Shown here piece after piece: positions 8,498 through 20,091 of a stretch of 36,175 nucleotides of DNA (the first letter of the stretch is position 1; every line of letters begins with the position of its first letter). The DNA lies in assembly GCA_001931905.2 (NCBI GenBank), contig MSJI02000348.1, positions 1 to 36,175 of the forward strand, read 5' to 3'. A program made the position numbers and the translations under genes. A model generated the notes under the pieces. That model ran no database searches and had not been told where the DNA came from. It was given only the letters and a program-made list of their open reading frames with translations. This stretch comes from Cladosporium sp. IMV 00045. Its lineage: Eukaryota; Ascomycota; Dothideomycetes; Cladosporiales; Cladosporiaceae.

Positions 8498-9306
8498 ATG
8501 GCGGAAAAGACGATCATTCTCATCACAGGTGCCAACCAAGGCCTCGGCTACTATGCCGCCCAGCAACTTGCGTCGGAAGGCAACTACCATGTCATCATAG
8601 GCAGTCGTGATATCAGCAAAGGAAAGAAAGCGGTTGAGTCGTTGGTCGCTGATGAGTCCGTGAGAGTAAACGCGCAGGATCTTGAGCCCGTCCAGATCGA
8701 CATCAACGACGACGCATCCATCTACGCCGCCGCAAAAGCGATTGAAGACAAGCACGGCAAGCTTGACATCCTGCTCAACAACGCGGCCGTTGCACTTGCA
8801 GAGGAGCAAAACCTCAAGTCTGCAGCCGGGCTTCGGGACCTGTACAGACAGACCTACGAAACCAATGTCTTCGGCACTGCCGTGGCGACGGAAGCCTTCA
8901 TTCCGTTGCTGAGGAAAGGAGCAAAGCGCCTAGCATACACATCGTCATCTGTCGGCTCGTTGCATCAGGCTACCGAAGAGAATCTCGTACCAGGCGTAAG
9001 TACCTCAGAGCAACCAAACAGAAGGGACTCTGCAATCCTTGGACTAACAAATTGCAGGAATATGTCCTCTACCGATCCACCAAGTCGGCTTTGAACATGA
9101 TCATGGTCCAATATGCGAAGAAATTGGAAGGCGAAGGCTTTGTGGTCAGCGCATCGAATCCTGGATACTGCGCCACGAACCTGAACTACTATTCGGGTCT
9201 TAAAGATCCAAGGGAGGGCGCGAAGGCGTTGATCAGGTGTGCGACAGGACCAAAGGAGGAGGTGCACTGCTTGATGGTGAATGAGACCGGAACTGAGCCA
9301 TGGTAG
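8498..9306 (+). CDS. Short-chain dehydrogenase/reductase (classical SDR)
   Basis: A 248-residue NAD(P)-dependent oxidoreductase made from exons 8498-8995 and 9058-9306. The 62-nt intron has donor GTAAGT, branch ACTAAC and acceptor TTGCAG. The Rossmann cofactor loop TGANQGLG is at residues 10-17, NNAA at 94-97, the catalytic serine lies in TSSSVGS near 149-151, and the YRSTK catalytic motif gives Tyr171 and Lys175. The C-terminal NPGYCATNL fits the family. The HVIIGSRD strand after the cofactor loop ends in an arginine, compatible with NADPH. The substrate is unknown; relatives include carbonyl reductases. The frame is open upstream to 8336, but ATG 8498 has good context (CCAACATGG) and starts right at the family domain. 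It converges with the next SDR at 40 bp. Confidence 0.88.
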
Positions 9307-9346
9307 GGAAACTTCTGAAATTTGAGCATCATTCATCATTCTACAC

Positions 9347-10262
9347 CTAGGCGTGTGCCAGCAGATAGGCGCCATCAATGACCAGAGTCGAACCCGTTAC
9401 GTACTGGTTCACCGCGAAGTTCAATACTGCCTGCGCGTAGTCCCTTGGCATGCCAGCCCTGCCCAAAGGAATGCCCCACTTCTCCTGGAAGTGTTTCTTT
9501 GCGCTGCCCTTGTCGTTGTCGATTGGCGTCATCTCACTAGGGAAGTAGCCCGGTGCCAAGGTGTTTACTCTGACGTCCAGGTGCTTGAAATCCACTGCCA
9601 GCTGCTCAGTCAAGCTTATCGTGCCAGCCTTGGAAGCGTTGTACGAGAACTGTCCATTTTGGCTTTCCTTGGTGATGCCGGAGATGGAGCTGACGTTGAG
9701 AATGGATCCGACCTCTTCGAAGCCGTGGTCTTTGGCTGCGCAGAGCAAAGGCAAGAAAGCGGCGGATGTGAAGTAGTAGCTGGCAACGTTGACCTTGTAG
9801 ATCCAGGTCCAGTCATCGAAAGTTTGGTTGTTCATCATAGTCTTGCTGATTTCAGCCGGCGAGCCATTAGGTGGGCCATCTGGACCGTAGTTGACTGCGA
9901 GCTCGCATTAGCAGGATGTTACCATGTGCCGCTGTGAGAGACCTACCAGATGTGACGCCTGCATTGTTGACGAGGAAGTTGACAAACTTCTCCTGCTTAG
10001 CGATAGCATCAACGCCGGCTTGGATGCTCTCTTTGTCTGTCACGTCCATCTGCAGGGCGATGATGGAGCCACCGCTCGGGTGCTGGGTCTCAGCGTCTTT
10101 GAGCTTGTCTGCCCTACGGCCGGTGATGTAGACCTTCACTCCATTTGCTGCGAGGGCTTTCGCGGTAATCAGGCCCAAACCCGATCCGCCACCGGTGACA
10201 ACAGCAACCCAGCCCTTGATGTTGAAGAGGGAGGCTGCGCTGAGATCTTCCTGAGAAGCCAT
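9347..10262 (-). CDS. Short-chain dehydrogenase/reductase (RhlG/gluconate-dehydrogenase-like SDR)
   Basis: A 287-residue SDR from exons 10262-9947 and 9894-9347, with a 52-nt intron (GTAGGT...CGCAG). The cofactor loop TGGGSGLG is at 23-30, ITGRR at about 46-50 suggests NADP(H), and NNAG is at 99-102. The catalytic serine is in NVSSISG near 174-175, and YNASK gives Tyr190 and Lys194. The C-terminal VTGSTLVIDGA matches enzymes grouped with 3-oxoacyl reductases. A 20-residue insertion rich in G/P (around 107-119) follows the NNAG strand, as in fungal members of this group. The substrate is not known. The only close neighbours are a convergent SDR and an epoxide hydrolase on the same strand, so a shared detoxification or secondary-metabolite role is possible but only inferred. 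Confidence 0.88.
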
Positions 10263-10934
10263 TGTGGTGTGTGTATAGATAAGAGGACTGGAGAGAAAAT
10301 AGAGAGGGAAATACTGAACCTGTTGAATGTCAAGCAAGATGGCCTAGACCTCTTATATTCTTCTGGAAGCCGATCTCCAGAGCATCGGCATTAGCCTTGG
10401 CTCGATGAGTTATCCCGCCAAAGACCGCCTTACCAGAGAGGAGGATAATAGCCGGTGGCTTCACAGCGACACCGGCATGTGGAGGTACCTGCTGTGGGGT
10501 ATGATTCTGCTTGGTCGAAGCCACAGAGAGAGGGAGCTGTGATCAGAGAAGGTTGTCCGACCGCGCGGTGAACTTGACCTCCACAATGGAGCCATCCTGT
10601 CAACTTGATATCACCTGATGGGAGGTGTCATGGACCAAGGACGATGAGAGATTGTCGACATCTGGCCTGGATAGCATATTCACCCTATCTTCACGGCTGG
10701 TGACTGGGATAAAGAACGACACAAGTGGACTAGCGCCTTTCTTAACTAAGGTAAGTACGCCGAGACTCCTTCTCCACCAAGGTGTACAGAACACCTTTCG
10801 TCAAAGCATATCCACACGCATCGCCAGGGACACCCAACGCCAGGAGGATCCACGAGAAGACACCTGGCATTCGATGACGCTGGGAATCATCGCAATAACG
10901 TTCGCCAGCAAGACTTCGACCCTACCAACACGAC
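10263..10934. other. Intergenic, no gene seen
   Basis: This holds the promoter of the upstream-reading SDR and the 3' flank of the epoxide hydrolase. Short frames on both strands have no domain or matching splice sites. Confidence 0.4.
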
Positions 10935-12360
10935 TCAGGAACTCCAAGCCATCTTGACAAACTCCTCGATATCCGCAAGCAGCTCTTCTGGCCTCTCCAT
11001 GGCCTGTTAAGGATTAGCGATGTCTATCCGCTGCCGGCTAGATGCTTGCCTACCGCAAAGTGACCGCCATGGGCGTGCTCGTTGAATGAAACGAGATTGC
11101 ATGTCATAGCAGCCCAACGTTTGGGCACTGGTACGACCTCACGTGCGAACGAGGAATATCCGCAAGGCTTCTGAATGTAAGGACTGTGCAGCTGTTTCGT
11201 GGTGAACTGTATCGCCTTTAGTGCCTTGGACGCCGACAGTGTCTCCTTGCGACATACTCCACTGATCCTGGCAATCTTAGGCTCATCGCCAGCACTTCCA
11301 AACTACAAGCATTGTGAGCGAATATTCGTGAATTTCGGACTTTCTTAAACTTACCTCACGGCTGTGATAAAGGCATCGCGACATGGTGTCGGTCAGCCAG
11401 TACAGCGTTATGGATTCCAAGATCTTCTCTAATGGAGGGTCTTGGTCCGTCCACTCTAGTATTTTCTCGCCAATCCTGCAGTTCAAATCAGCAGCTGAGC
11501 CCTTGTTTCTGCAACTTCATGTCTTACCAGCTTAAGAGTGCCAGTGGACTTGCACCCAACACGAATCCTATCGTCGCAGTTCTCGACCCTTGTTCGAGGT
11601 TGAAGGCGTTTCCTGTGTCGAGGAATTCGGCAGCTTTTTGGAGGACTGCCTTTTCGGAATCTGACATATCGTGCTGGATCTCGTCAACCGGCGGCATTGT
11701 GGACATATTCACGTGCATGCCTTTGCAACTCTGGTCGTGGAGCGCCAGGTACCGGCTGACAAAGCTCCCAAGGTCACCTCCATGCACGAGATAGCCCGCT
11801 CCGAAGCCAAGTCCGATCATGAGGCGACTCATTGCATCGGCAGCAAGATCAACGCTGTAATCGACGTCTACAGCAGGTCCAGTGGAGTAAGCGTAGCCGG
11901 GAAGCGAAGGGACGATGACATGGTAAGGTAGTTCTCCTGGCGAATACTGCTCTCTCAGCAGATCCAGGATATCAAGGAACTCACAAATCGAGCCTGGCCA
12001 GCCATGAAAGAATGCGATGGGAACAGCGTCAGGCTTCTCGGAGAGCAAGGCCAGGAACTGAATATCCAGAACGTTGCCTTTGGGGTCCGTGATTGTGGTT
12101 TTGAAGTTTGGAAACGAATTGATGCGGTCTTCGTGCTTTCGCCAGTCGAAGTCATTGAGCCAGGTCTCCTTGGCACTCTCCAGAAACTGACGCTCCATTC
12201 CAAACTTGCGACCAGCATAGGTGTTCTCAAAGGTGACCGGTGCAATCGGTGAAAGAGACAAGAGCTGCTTAAGGTGGTCCAGTTTGCTTTGGTCAACATG
12301 GGCTTTGAAAGGCCTGACGTCCAAGGTCCCCCCAAGTGGCAGATTGGCGTATGGCGACAT
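10935..12360 (-). CDS. Epoxide hydrolase (alpha/beta hydrolase with EHN domain)
   Basis: A 423-residue enzyme from four exons: 12360-11528, 11475-11355, 11302-11054 and 11003-10935. Its introns are 52, 52 and 50 nt, and all junctions stay in frame. An N-terminal EHN-type region (about 12-110) precedes the alpha/beta-hydrolase core, the order of microsomal-type epoxide hydrolases. The oxyanion motif HGWPGS is at 119-124, and the nucleophile Asp196 lies in HGGDLGS. A lid tyrosine is likely in SITLYWLTD near 303, and the catalytic histidine is His399 in HGGHFA, followed by AMERPEEL. It would open epoxides to diols. The usual N-terminal membrane anchor of the mammalian enzymes is absent, so it is probably soluble. 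Length and motifs are complete. It shares a 470-bp divergent promoter with a Zn2Cys6 regulator. Confidence 0.92.
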
Positions 12361-12831
12361 TTTGTGTCAGATGGATCGTTTGAAGTAGTGAGAAAGGGAT
12401 GTATTTGCAATCACGCAAGCACGCACCTTTATATACTGCTTTTCGTGAGCATAGTCACCAAATCACAGTGCATCAGCACAATTCTGTATCAGTTTACATC
12501 ACGCGCTGTGATTGCTATTAAACCACTGTCTTGTAAAGCGACGAGTATCTTCCACATCGTTCCATACCAATATCTGGAAAAATGGCCAAGACCTGCCGAA
12601 AACATGCAATATTGCACGCTGTCGATTACGTTGTCATCCTGTCTTCGTAGGTGGTAAAACGAAGAGCTCCGAGCGCGCCATCTCACCCGATACGGAAATG
12701 GCGCATTCAGCCGAAAAGTGGGCCCGTCACTTAGCTGAAAGGCTGCCTGCTGTAATCACCTTGCGCTTACTGTATACACTTTTCCGCATCTCTTCTTACA
12801 ATTATGTCAAGTGAATAATTCTAATCTCGTC
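12361..12831. promoter_or_regulatory. Divergent promoter between epoxide hydrolase and Zn2Cys6 regulator
   Basis: There are 471 bp between two start codons that point away from each other, with no gene in between. The head-to-head layout allows the regulator to act on the hydrolase gene; this is inferred from arrangement only. Confidence 0.4.
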
Positions 12832-14465
12832 ATGCCAGGTGTTCCGACCAGTCGGGGTTGTGACGCTTGCCGGAAACAACGCAAGAGGGTCAGTAAGCCA
12901 CAGCTAGGACTTTGGGTGAAAGAGGATCACATGTTGACATTTCCATATTATAGTGCGATCAAGCTCAGCCATCGTGCTCTAGATGTGCCCGGCTTGATAT
13001 AGAATGTACTGGGGCTGGTATTCGACGATTCATCTTCGTGGACAAAGTCGGTGCTAGCCGTTCGACCGCCAAAAAAGAAACCAAACGATCCGCACCAGGC
13101 CAACTTACATCGTCAACGCATTTTGGCCAAGCCATTCATCCAGTATCGCCAAATTCTCATGATTCCCTTGTTGCATTGTTGGCTTCCAAGCTCTCGAACA
13201 AAGATCTGAGATTCGATCTCGAATGGGCCTACGGCCCTTTCATGGTCGATATTCCGAAGCGCCTTGGACATAGCATCGCTTTGGATGCCGCTACTAGAGC
13301 ATTGACATTCTCTTTGCCTCCCAGTCCCCAGACTCGCAGACAGCCTTCTGTGGGTACATTGCATAGCTACACTGTTGCGCTTGAAGCGACTCGCCTCGCT
13401 CTCGCCGATCCTATCCAATCACGAAGTACCAACACTTTGTGTGCTGTGTACTTCCTGCTATTATGCCAGGTATGGAGTCACCTTGATGCGACTACTTGAA
13501 CATCCGCGCGCCCATAGATAGATGCTAATCCCGGCCAGGATCGGATCGGCTCGCCAGACGACGTTGGCATACACGTTTCGGGTGTCGGGCAGATGCTCAA
13601 TAATCCCGAATCCGATTTCAACCCAGAAGACACTTTTGAGGCAAAACTGGTCGTAACGTTGTGCTCCATGATGGTGAGTTACGCCCCGAGTCCCAGGCGT
13701 CGATACAGCGGTTGATAGCGTCAGCAGAGCGGAGAGATGCTTCTAGACCCGAAGCTCGAGGCTGCAGAGTCTAGCCGTTGCTGGCCCTTCTACCACACAT
13801 TTGTAGACCAGGGCGTAGGCAGTCGGCCATACGCCAATCTGGATGTCTTTCTCGCATCGGAGCTGATCACCTTGGTATCGGGGCTGTCACCTCTCCTTCA
13901 CACCGCCAGACCCCCTTCGGAAGCCTTGTCGTACTACGCTACACTCTCGCGCGTTGCGCGACATCAGCGAACCCAACTGGCCGAGGTCCGTGAGGCTCTT
14001 GCCATCGAATCACCTAATACCGATCTCACCAGCCGCGGCGACGAGGTTCGGCTGTATCTCAAATTCCTACGCAGCTACGGCATATCCCTAACGCTCGGGC
14101 TGGTCGTGAACATGATCTTGCGAATCTACTACCCCAACCAACAAGATGACCTCGTACAGAGCTCGTGGCAGTTTTCCACTGAGATTGTCTCACTCGCAAC
14201 GGAAGCAGCGCAGTTCAAACCGCTGGGTGCCCCTTTCATGGGGCCATTCTTGAACACGGCTTGGGCGGTCGGTGACCAGCAGTCGCAAAAGGCTTTGCTG
14301 GGGTTGCTTGCGTCGAATGGAGTGGATTTTGAGGTTGAGCGGGCGAGTTTCCTGTCAAAAAAGCTCCAGCGTGCTTTTGATGTTCTACGAAGCCGCATCG
14401 CCGACCCTACTTCTGTCGAGACTGGGGATTTAACCTCCCTCAAGGATGTCATTCGACTTGGATGA
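12832..14465 (+). CDS. Zn2Cys6 transcription factor
   Basis: A 481-residue nuclear regulator from exons 12832-12888, 12954-13469, 13539-13673 and 13728-14465. The first intron splits the zinc cluster. Joining GTCAGT...TATAG restores CDACRKQRKR-CDQAQPSCSRC, with cysteines at 10, 13, 20, 27, 30 and 37 and the C-X2-C-X6-C spacing exact. Introns 2 (GTATGG, branch GCTAAT, CCAG) and 3 (GTGAGT...CAGCAG) keep phase 0; the third acceptor could be 3 nt upstream. The rest is helical, as in fungal regulators with a middle homology region, with no clear other domain. The binding cluster comes at residue 10. It is head-to-head with the epoxide hydrolase and tail-to-tail with an MFS porter. Its target is unknown. 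Confidence 0.83.
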
Positions 14466-14723
14466 GAGACACGAAGAGACCAAGACACTACTTTGGGCGC
14501 TGATAAGACCACGTGATCGACGTTGTTAATGGTACACGGAGGCAAGCTAAATCACAGCATCGATTCTTCGTGGCAAGAAAACCAGATCTGAGTAGCATTC
14601 AGATGTAATATGAGTATCTTGAAACAGACATACAGGAACCGTGGCATGATACGCACGAAGTGCCAATGGCTGTCTTGCGGAGCTGAGGGTTCGTGGCAGA
14701 GAACGTTGTTGCTATTTTGAATT

Positions 14724-16441
14724 CTACGTTGCAGCTTTCTCAACATGAGTAGTTGTGGCCTCTTTCTCAATGTCTGTCGGCCCCTGAGCTTGAGACTGCG
14801 TGTTATTTTCAAGCTGATAAACTTGCTTTCCATCCTCGCTCTCGCCTCCTTCTACAGCATCGATCTGGCCGAAGATCCTGTCCATTCGCTCCAAACTAAT
14901 GCCTTTGGTCTCTGGCAAGATGACGACAACCGAGATCAAAGCCACAGTGTTCAGTGAGAAAAGCAGCCAGTAGCTCAGACCACCGACTTGCTCGTTGAAC
15001 CGTGGCCATGGCTGGGTCAACGCAAGAAGGCAAGCTGTCTGACCGAGCAGGGAGATGCCAAAAGCCTTATCGCGAACATGTTGCGGGAATATCTCAGAGG
15101 CGACGGCGGGAGGCACTGGTCCGTTCGACCAGCAGTATGTCAAGCCGACTATGAAAAGCATGGCCACTTCCACGACGGCTGCAGCGGTGTTATTGTTATC
15201 GGGAAATGCTGTCGTCAAACTTGACAGGATCAACAGTGCCAAAGCTTGAATTCCAAAGCCTGCAATTAGCAGCTGCTTCCTCCCGAATCGATCAACCGTA
15301 AAAGTGTTGACCAGCACAATCAAAAGCTGCAAGACAGCTTGAATGCCGTTGATGGCCAAGGCTTGTCTACCCGAGTCCCACCCGAGAGACTGGTAGATAA
15401 TGGTCGCATACATCGTGAGGGCCGCAATTCCACCAAATTGCTGAAGAGAGGTTGCGTAGAAACCGTAAGCAAGACGCTTCCGCATGGCGCTCGACTTAAG
15501 AAGCCCAAGGTATCCTGGATCGTATCGCTTGCGGTATTCGTACGAAGCCACCATTTCGTGAAACTCATCCCTAATACGTGGTTCATGACGGTCGCCGGAG
15601 CGAAGGCGAGCGAGGTTTGCGAGTGCCTTCTCGGAATTATCGGCGTTCTTCTCCAGGAGCCAACGTGGACTGGGGACATGAAGGTTAGCCAGATTGTAAA
15701 CCGTTCATGTGGTCATAATACTCACCTCTCTGGGTACCAGAACGAGACGACCACGAACAAAAGACCGATCGGGATCTGAATGAGATTCGAAACCCTCCAG
15801 GCAATGTTGTAGGGTGACTCATGGAACGACATGCCATAGCCAGCCCAGAAAGCAATGAGCGTACCAAGCTGGTATCCAAACTGCGATACTGTGCCAACGA
15901 AGCTACCGCGAAGCATTCGAGGTGAGCATTCAGCCACGTACAAGTTCGTCGCGATGTAGACGCAACCAAACCCTAACCCTGTGAGGAGACGCCCAAAGAT
16001 CAACACGCCAAAAGTGTTAGGAACAGACTGGACGGCACTTTGTATCTTTAGTTAGTGGGCGGAATCTGCTTGTCTTCTGTGACAGATCAAACTTACACTC
16101 CAATGCACATAAGAATGATTGACAATCTCAGCGCCCACAGCCTTCCTACCCAGGCAGCCAACGTGCCTCCTAGGAACAGCTGTGCCAGACCCGTGGTCGC
16201 CCAAGGCGCCGTAGCAACGATGCCCTGTTTGTTCGCGTTCATGTGGTAGTATTCGTTGAACTGGTCATCCGCAAGAATGACCGTCATGATGCCGGCGTCG
16301 TAGCCTTTGACGAATCAGAAACATGTGTGGTCTCGCTGTGACTTCGATCGTACCGTTGAAGCATGTTGCAAGAACCATGCCATAGAGCAGCAAAGCCGCT
16401 GCTCGATCCTCTTTGGGGAGGAACTTCTCGAGGAGACCCAT
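14724..16441 (-). CDS. MFS sugar porter
   Basis: A 517-residue, 12-helix sugar:H+ symporter from exons 16441-16354, 16304-16097, 16037-15726 and 15669-14724. The introns are 49, 59 and 56 nt, the second with branch CACTAAC. Signatures are GYDAGIM in helix 1, GRLLTGLGFGCVYIATNLYVAE, PERSPRWLL (the PESPR motif, split by an intron), the LQQFGGIAALTMYATIIY helix 7, DRFGRKQLL, SEIFPQHVRDKAFG and LPETKGISLERMDRIFG. The loop motif normally GRR reads GRLW here. A hydrophilic tail of about 45 residues is rich in Q, E and T. The substrate is not determinable; hexose, pentose or polyol are all possible. Several CreA-like motifs lie upstream. Confidence 0.9.
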
Positions 16442-16943
16442 CGTTCTTAGATGTCGTTGTTGATAGATAGATCTTCAGTCAGATGGAGAGTGGAGTAGAC
16501 ATACAAGTCAAAAGGCAACCAAATCCTAGTCTACCTCGAGGTGGAGAAGTGTTGTGGGGATATATGTTGCTCAGCGGTTGTCAGAGAAGACGGGAATGGG
16601 GGCAAGGGAGGGGTCTCCGAGGGTCCGGTGGGTGAAACTCTCCCCATCGGAGAGGGCTGTGAGGGATCAGCACACGGAGAATGTCAGCCCGTGAACGAAG
16701 AAGTGACAAGCAGAATTCGGAGGATATTCTCGCGAGTGATACACAGAGGCATTACAGAACGAGGGCAATGATTTTAGACAGCCTATGGGCTTTCACACGT
16801 TGGGATTACGTTTCAATGGTCATATGTAACACTTTCTCTCTCATCACCTCGACTTGCTTCCACCAAATCTTGCGGGTGTGCCCTCGAATTACACCCGTAG
16901 AGTCCAAAAACATATCGAAGATTGGTCAAATACATGATCGAAC
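16442..16943. other. Intergenic between MFS porter and C2H2/Zn2Cys6 regulator
   Basis: About 500 bp hold the porter's 5' flank (with the CreA-like motifs) and the 3' flank of the regulator. No gene is seen. Confidence 0.4.
16490..16559 (-). promoter_or_regulatory. Cluster of CreA-like motifs upstream of the MFS porter
   Basis: SYGGRG matches on the plus strand lie at 16490-16495 (GTGGAG), 16541-16546 (GTGGAG) and 16554-16559 (GTGGGG), 49-118 bp upstream of the ATG at 16441. One match is expected by chance in a few hundred bp, so three in 70 bp is suggestive of carbon catabolite repression. Confidence 0.4.
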
Positions 16944-19545
16944 CTACGTGGAATACTCACTGAGCCGCTCAAGTAATCGAACCCATCTACTCGCAATCCC
17001 CCAACATCTTTCGTTCTGTCTCAGGAGCTTGCATGCTTGCTTAAGAACCAGTCGTGGGCTCTGTGATGCGTAAAGATCGCCAATACCGCTCATGTGAGCT
17101 TCCATTCGATCGCCATTCTTGATGAATTGTTGTACGAGCTCATCGTCCGTGGGTCGATCGAGCAGAATGATGGTGCACGATTCCGCGTCATCGTCGTTGT
17201 CGTCGTCGTTGACTGAGGTTGGTCGATGGAAACCTTCCCCTACTGACAGGCCAGATGCTGCCCCCTGTGATGCAGTTGGTGGCTGCTTTCGCGCAAAAGT
17301 GCCAAACGCCCACAAAGTCAGAGCTGCCAGAGCAATTGAAGGCGCCTCGTAATACGCATCTGTCGAGTATCTTCGAACGTGCCAGAACGAGACGCCGGCG
17401 TGTATAGCTGCAAGTCTAGCCTTGTACTGATGGCCGATTGCCCACCGGCGAATTGACAATGCTTCCCTGCTTGAACGATTCGCCGGTCGAAAGCCACATG
17501 CCTCACCTTCTGGTTCAAACGTAGACAGACCGGTCAAAGATTGGACATGCGTAACGATTTCGGAAAGAGGTGCAAGCAAAACAATCCTTGCCATGTGGAG
17601 ATGCAGAACAGTCGGATGCTCCAAGCCACTTGATTGCCCGATCGTAGCGTTCGCCTGCCAATGCAGAACGTCTAAAGCATCACAAGCTGAGTTCTGCCAC
17701 TGAGAGAAGGCAGGTATAGCAGGTAGCCAGATGGGCCGAGAGGGCAGGACTTCAGCACTCTCCTGCCGTTGCGCTACCGGCTCCCAATGGGAGAGCGGAT
17801 TCTTGTAGTAGGATTCAACTTCCCATGACCGTTGAAAAAGGGCGTGAATCAAGAGTATGCGAGCAAACTCGCCACGCTCCCGCGGTAGCCACTTGTCAAC
17901 ATAAAGTTGTTGCATTGCTTCCGTAAGCGTTGGGGGAGGCGACAGTATACCTGCCGACTGTGCCTTCAATGAAAGCCATTCGCTCTCGTTTCTCACACTC
18001 CATAATTTCTCTTGACAAGGTAGCGGGATGGATACATCGTCCAGTGCAAGAGTTGCTTTTCGCTGGAAATGGTAAGCCATCATGCAGTCATGTAACCAGA
18101 TGGAATACAATAGTCGGGTGGAACTTTCCTGCTCCCTCCACTCAAGGAATGTACAATCTGTGTTGGCTCGAGATGATTCGCGTTGCTCATGGCGGGTACG
18201 TAAGAGCTTGCGAAATGTAATGATCACTCTCGAATTCAAGTCCAACGCATGTTGGCAAAGGCGGTCATTTCCGCAGTAAGTTGCACCAATTACGTGTATG
18301 CTCAGGACTTTGGCAAGAGTAAGATCATTCAGTCCTTCGGCTGACCGAGGCTGCTCATCGGTCCAATGTATGAGCCTACGAACGAACTCATGCATCGAGA
18401 CCGTGAAATCGTGCTTTCGTTGCATATCAGCAAAGTGACAAGCGATGGATGTCAGAGCAATGATCTCAAGCCAGTGGAGTTGGTTCCCGAAAACATAAGA
18501 ATGGTGTAGAAAGGGTAGGATTGGAGCTAAAGTGGTCATTGTTGCAGCAACAAGGCTTTCAAGAAAGGCCTTTGAAGGAAAGCCATCGTCTTCAAAAGGT
18601 TTGTAGAGGGAGTCGGTTGCCAAGCACAGATGCTGATGGAGTCGACGGATCTTCTCATACGACTCGCTGCGAATCTCGAACGGATAGGATGGTGCATCTT
18701 CAGCGACAAGACTAGGCTCCTGCAGTGAACAGGTTACTTGCGAATTCCGCACGGTAGATGTTGCTTTGGAGGGTCTTCTTCGTTTCGCTCTAGATTGTCG
18801 TGCAGGCTGCCCGTCGACGTAATACTCGCCAATTTCAGTCCGCTTTTCTTGACTAGTCGTGGTGGTTGACGTTCCAGTCTGAGCAGGCGAAACTCCTGTA
18901 AATACCGACCGTGGTGAGGAATATGATCTGTCTGGCTGGGAGAATGCGAGAGCCAAGTCATAATCTGGCAGTGTAGGATCAAATGCATCGAGGTCGATCG
19001 AACCTAGCCAGTTTGTGCTTGCAAGAATTGATGGATTCCAGAAAGCACTGTCATCTGGCTCCTGTTGCGGTCCGAAGTCCATTTGGACATCAACAGGCTG
19101 CACGTTGCTCAGGGCAGTGGTGAGACTCTCATCAGCAGCTGCCGACGAGGTTGCCACGCTGAATGCTTCGGCAGTCGCACCACCAGAAGGGTTGACACAT
19201 GGCCAGCCGCGTCGCTCACAGCGTTCGCATGGCTGGGCTCCGGAACACTTCACCCGAGCTGTCGCGCAGCTTGAGCAAGCTCTAGTGCCGGTCTGCAGCA
19301 AGCTCGTATACTGCTCCGCATGTGTTGCTTCGTGTCGTTGCAAAGCGTCCCTGCGTCATCTCCTTAGTTGAGATCAATGTGACATAGCTTTCCGAATCGC
19401 CTGCTCACCTTCGTGTGAAGCCTCTAGAGCAAGTACCGCAATGATATGGTTTCTCCGAGAGGTGTATGAGCTCGTGGCGTTTCTTGTGCTCGAACCTGCC
19501 GAATGATCGCGCGCAGTATGAGCAATTGAACGACTTCTCGCTCAT
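16944..19545 (-). CDS. Transcription factor with two C2H2 fingers plus a Zn2Cys6 cluster
   Basis: An 847-residue nuclear regulator from exons 19545-19409 and 19350-16944; the 58-nt intron (GTGAGC...ACGCAG) interrupts the second finger. Finger 1 uses Cys8, Cys11, His24 and His28. Finger 2 uses Cys36, Cys39, His52 and His56, with the linker HLSEKPY between them. A full binuclear cluster follows at Cys71, 74, 81, 87, 90 and 97. The rest contains a fungal-specific regulatory domain with cysteine and histidine conserved helices (HFADMQRKHD region), basic KRRRPSK nuclear-localisation-like residues, and an acidic DDDNDDDAE stretch near the C-terminus. Such double-type DNA-binding regions are known but uncommon among fungal regulators. 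It is head-to-head with the GH127 gene, so GH127 is a natural candidate target. A GTGAGT just before the stop leaves a small chance of another exon. Confidence 0.88.
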
Positions 19546-20091
19546 CTGTACAGTATTCAACCCATCACCTATGGGGAGAAAAGGTGCAATCCGGGGGATT
19601 GTGGGGGATTTAGAGGGCGATCTCGCTGAGGGGTATGATCTACCACATTTGATGACAAGGTGAGGTTCTGAAAACAAGCTTTCCCGGCTGAATGCATTTG
19701 ATGACCTCGGCACTTTAATTCGCTTCCTGTTCACTTCAAGCAACCTGACAGCACAAGTCTCCCTTCATTACATGTATTTTTGATCTCCACAAGAACAATG
19801 ACGCCGTCTATCGTTGTAGCACCAAGGGAAGCGAAGCCTTCGTATTGCTGATTTCCCGTTAGCCGAGAAGCAAGGGACATGTGACAACCACGCAGAGCGC
19901 GGCAGATGGCGAAACCCCGTAGACGTGCTCCGATGGGGGTGGGTCCAAGAGGAGACGAGATTCTCTGACATGCATGTGCATTAACACCTGTGCAAGTATA
20001 CAAGTATAGGCATGCTAGAGAAAGTTGGTTTTTTTGCGAAACTACCTATCTGGCTTGAAATAATCTGGAAAGCAACAGTAACACCACAACC
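19546..20091. promoter_or_regulatory. Bidirectional promoter of regulator and GH127, with XlnR- and CreA-like motifs
   Basis: There are 546 bp between divergent start codons. GGCTAA, the core recognised by XlnR-type pentose regulators, is on the minus strand at 19859-19864. CreA-like matches lie at 19591-19596 (CCGGGG) and 19601-19606 (GTGGGG), close to the regulator start. The motifs are short and could occur by chance; their meaning is inferred. Confidence 0.45.
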
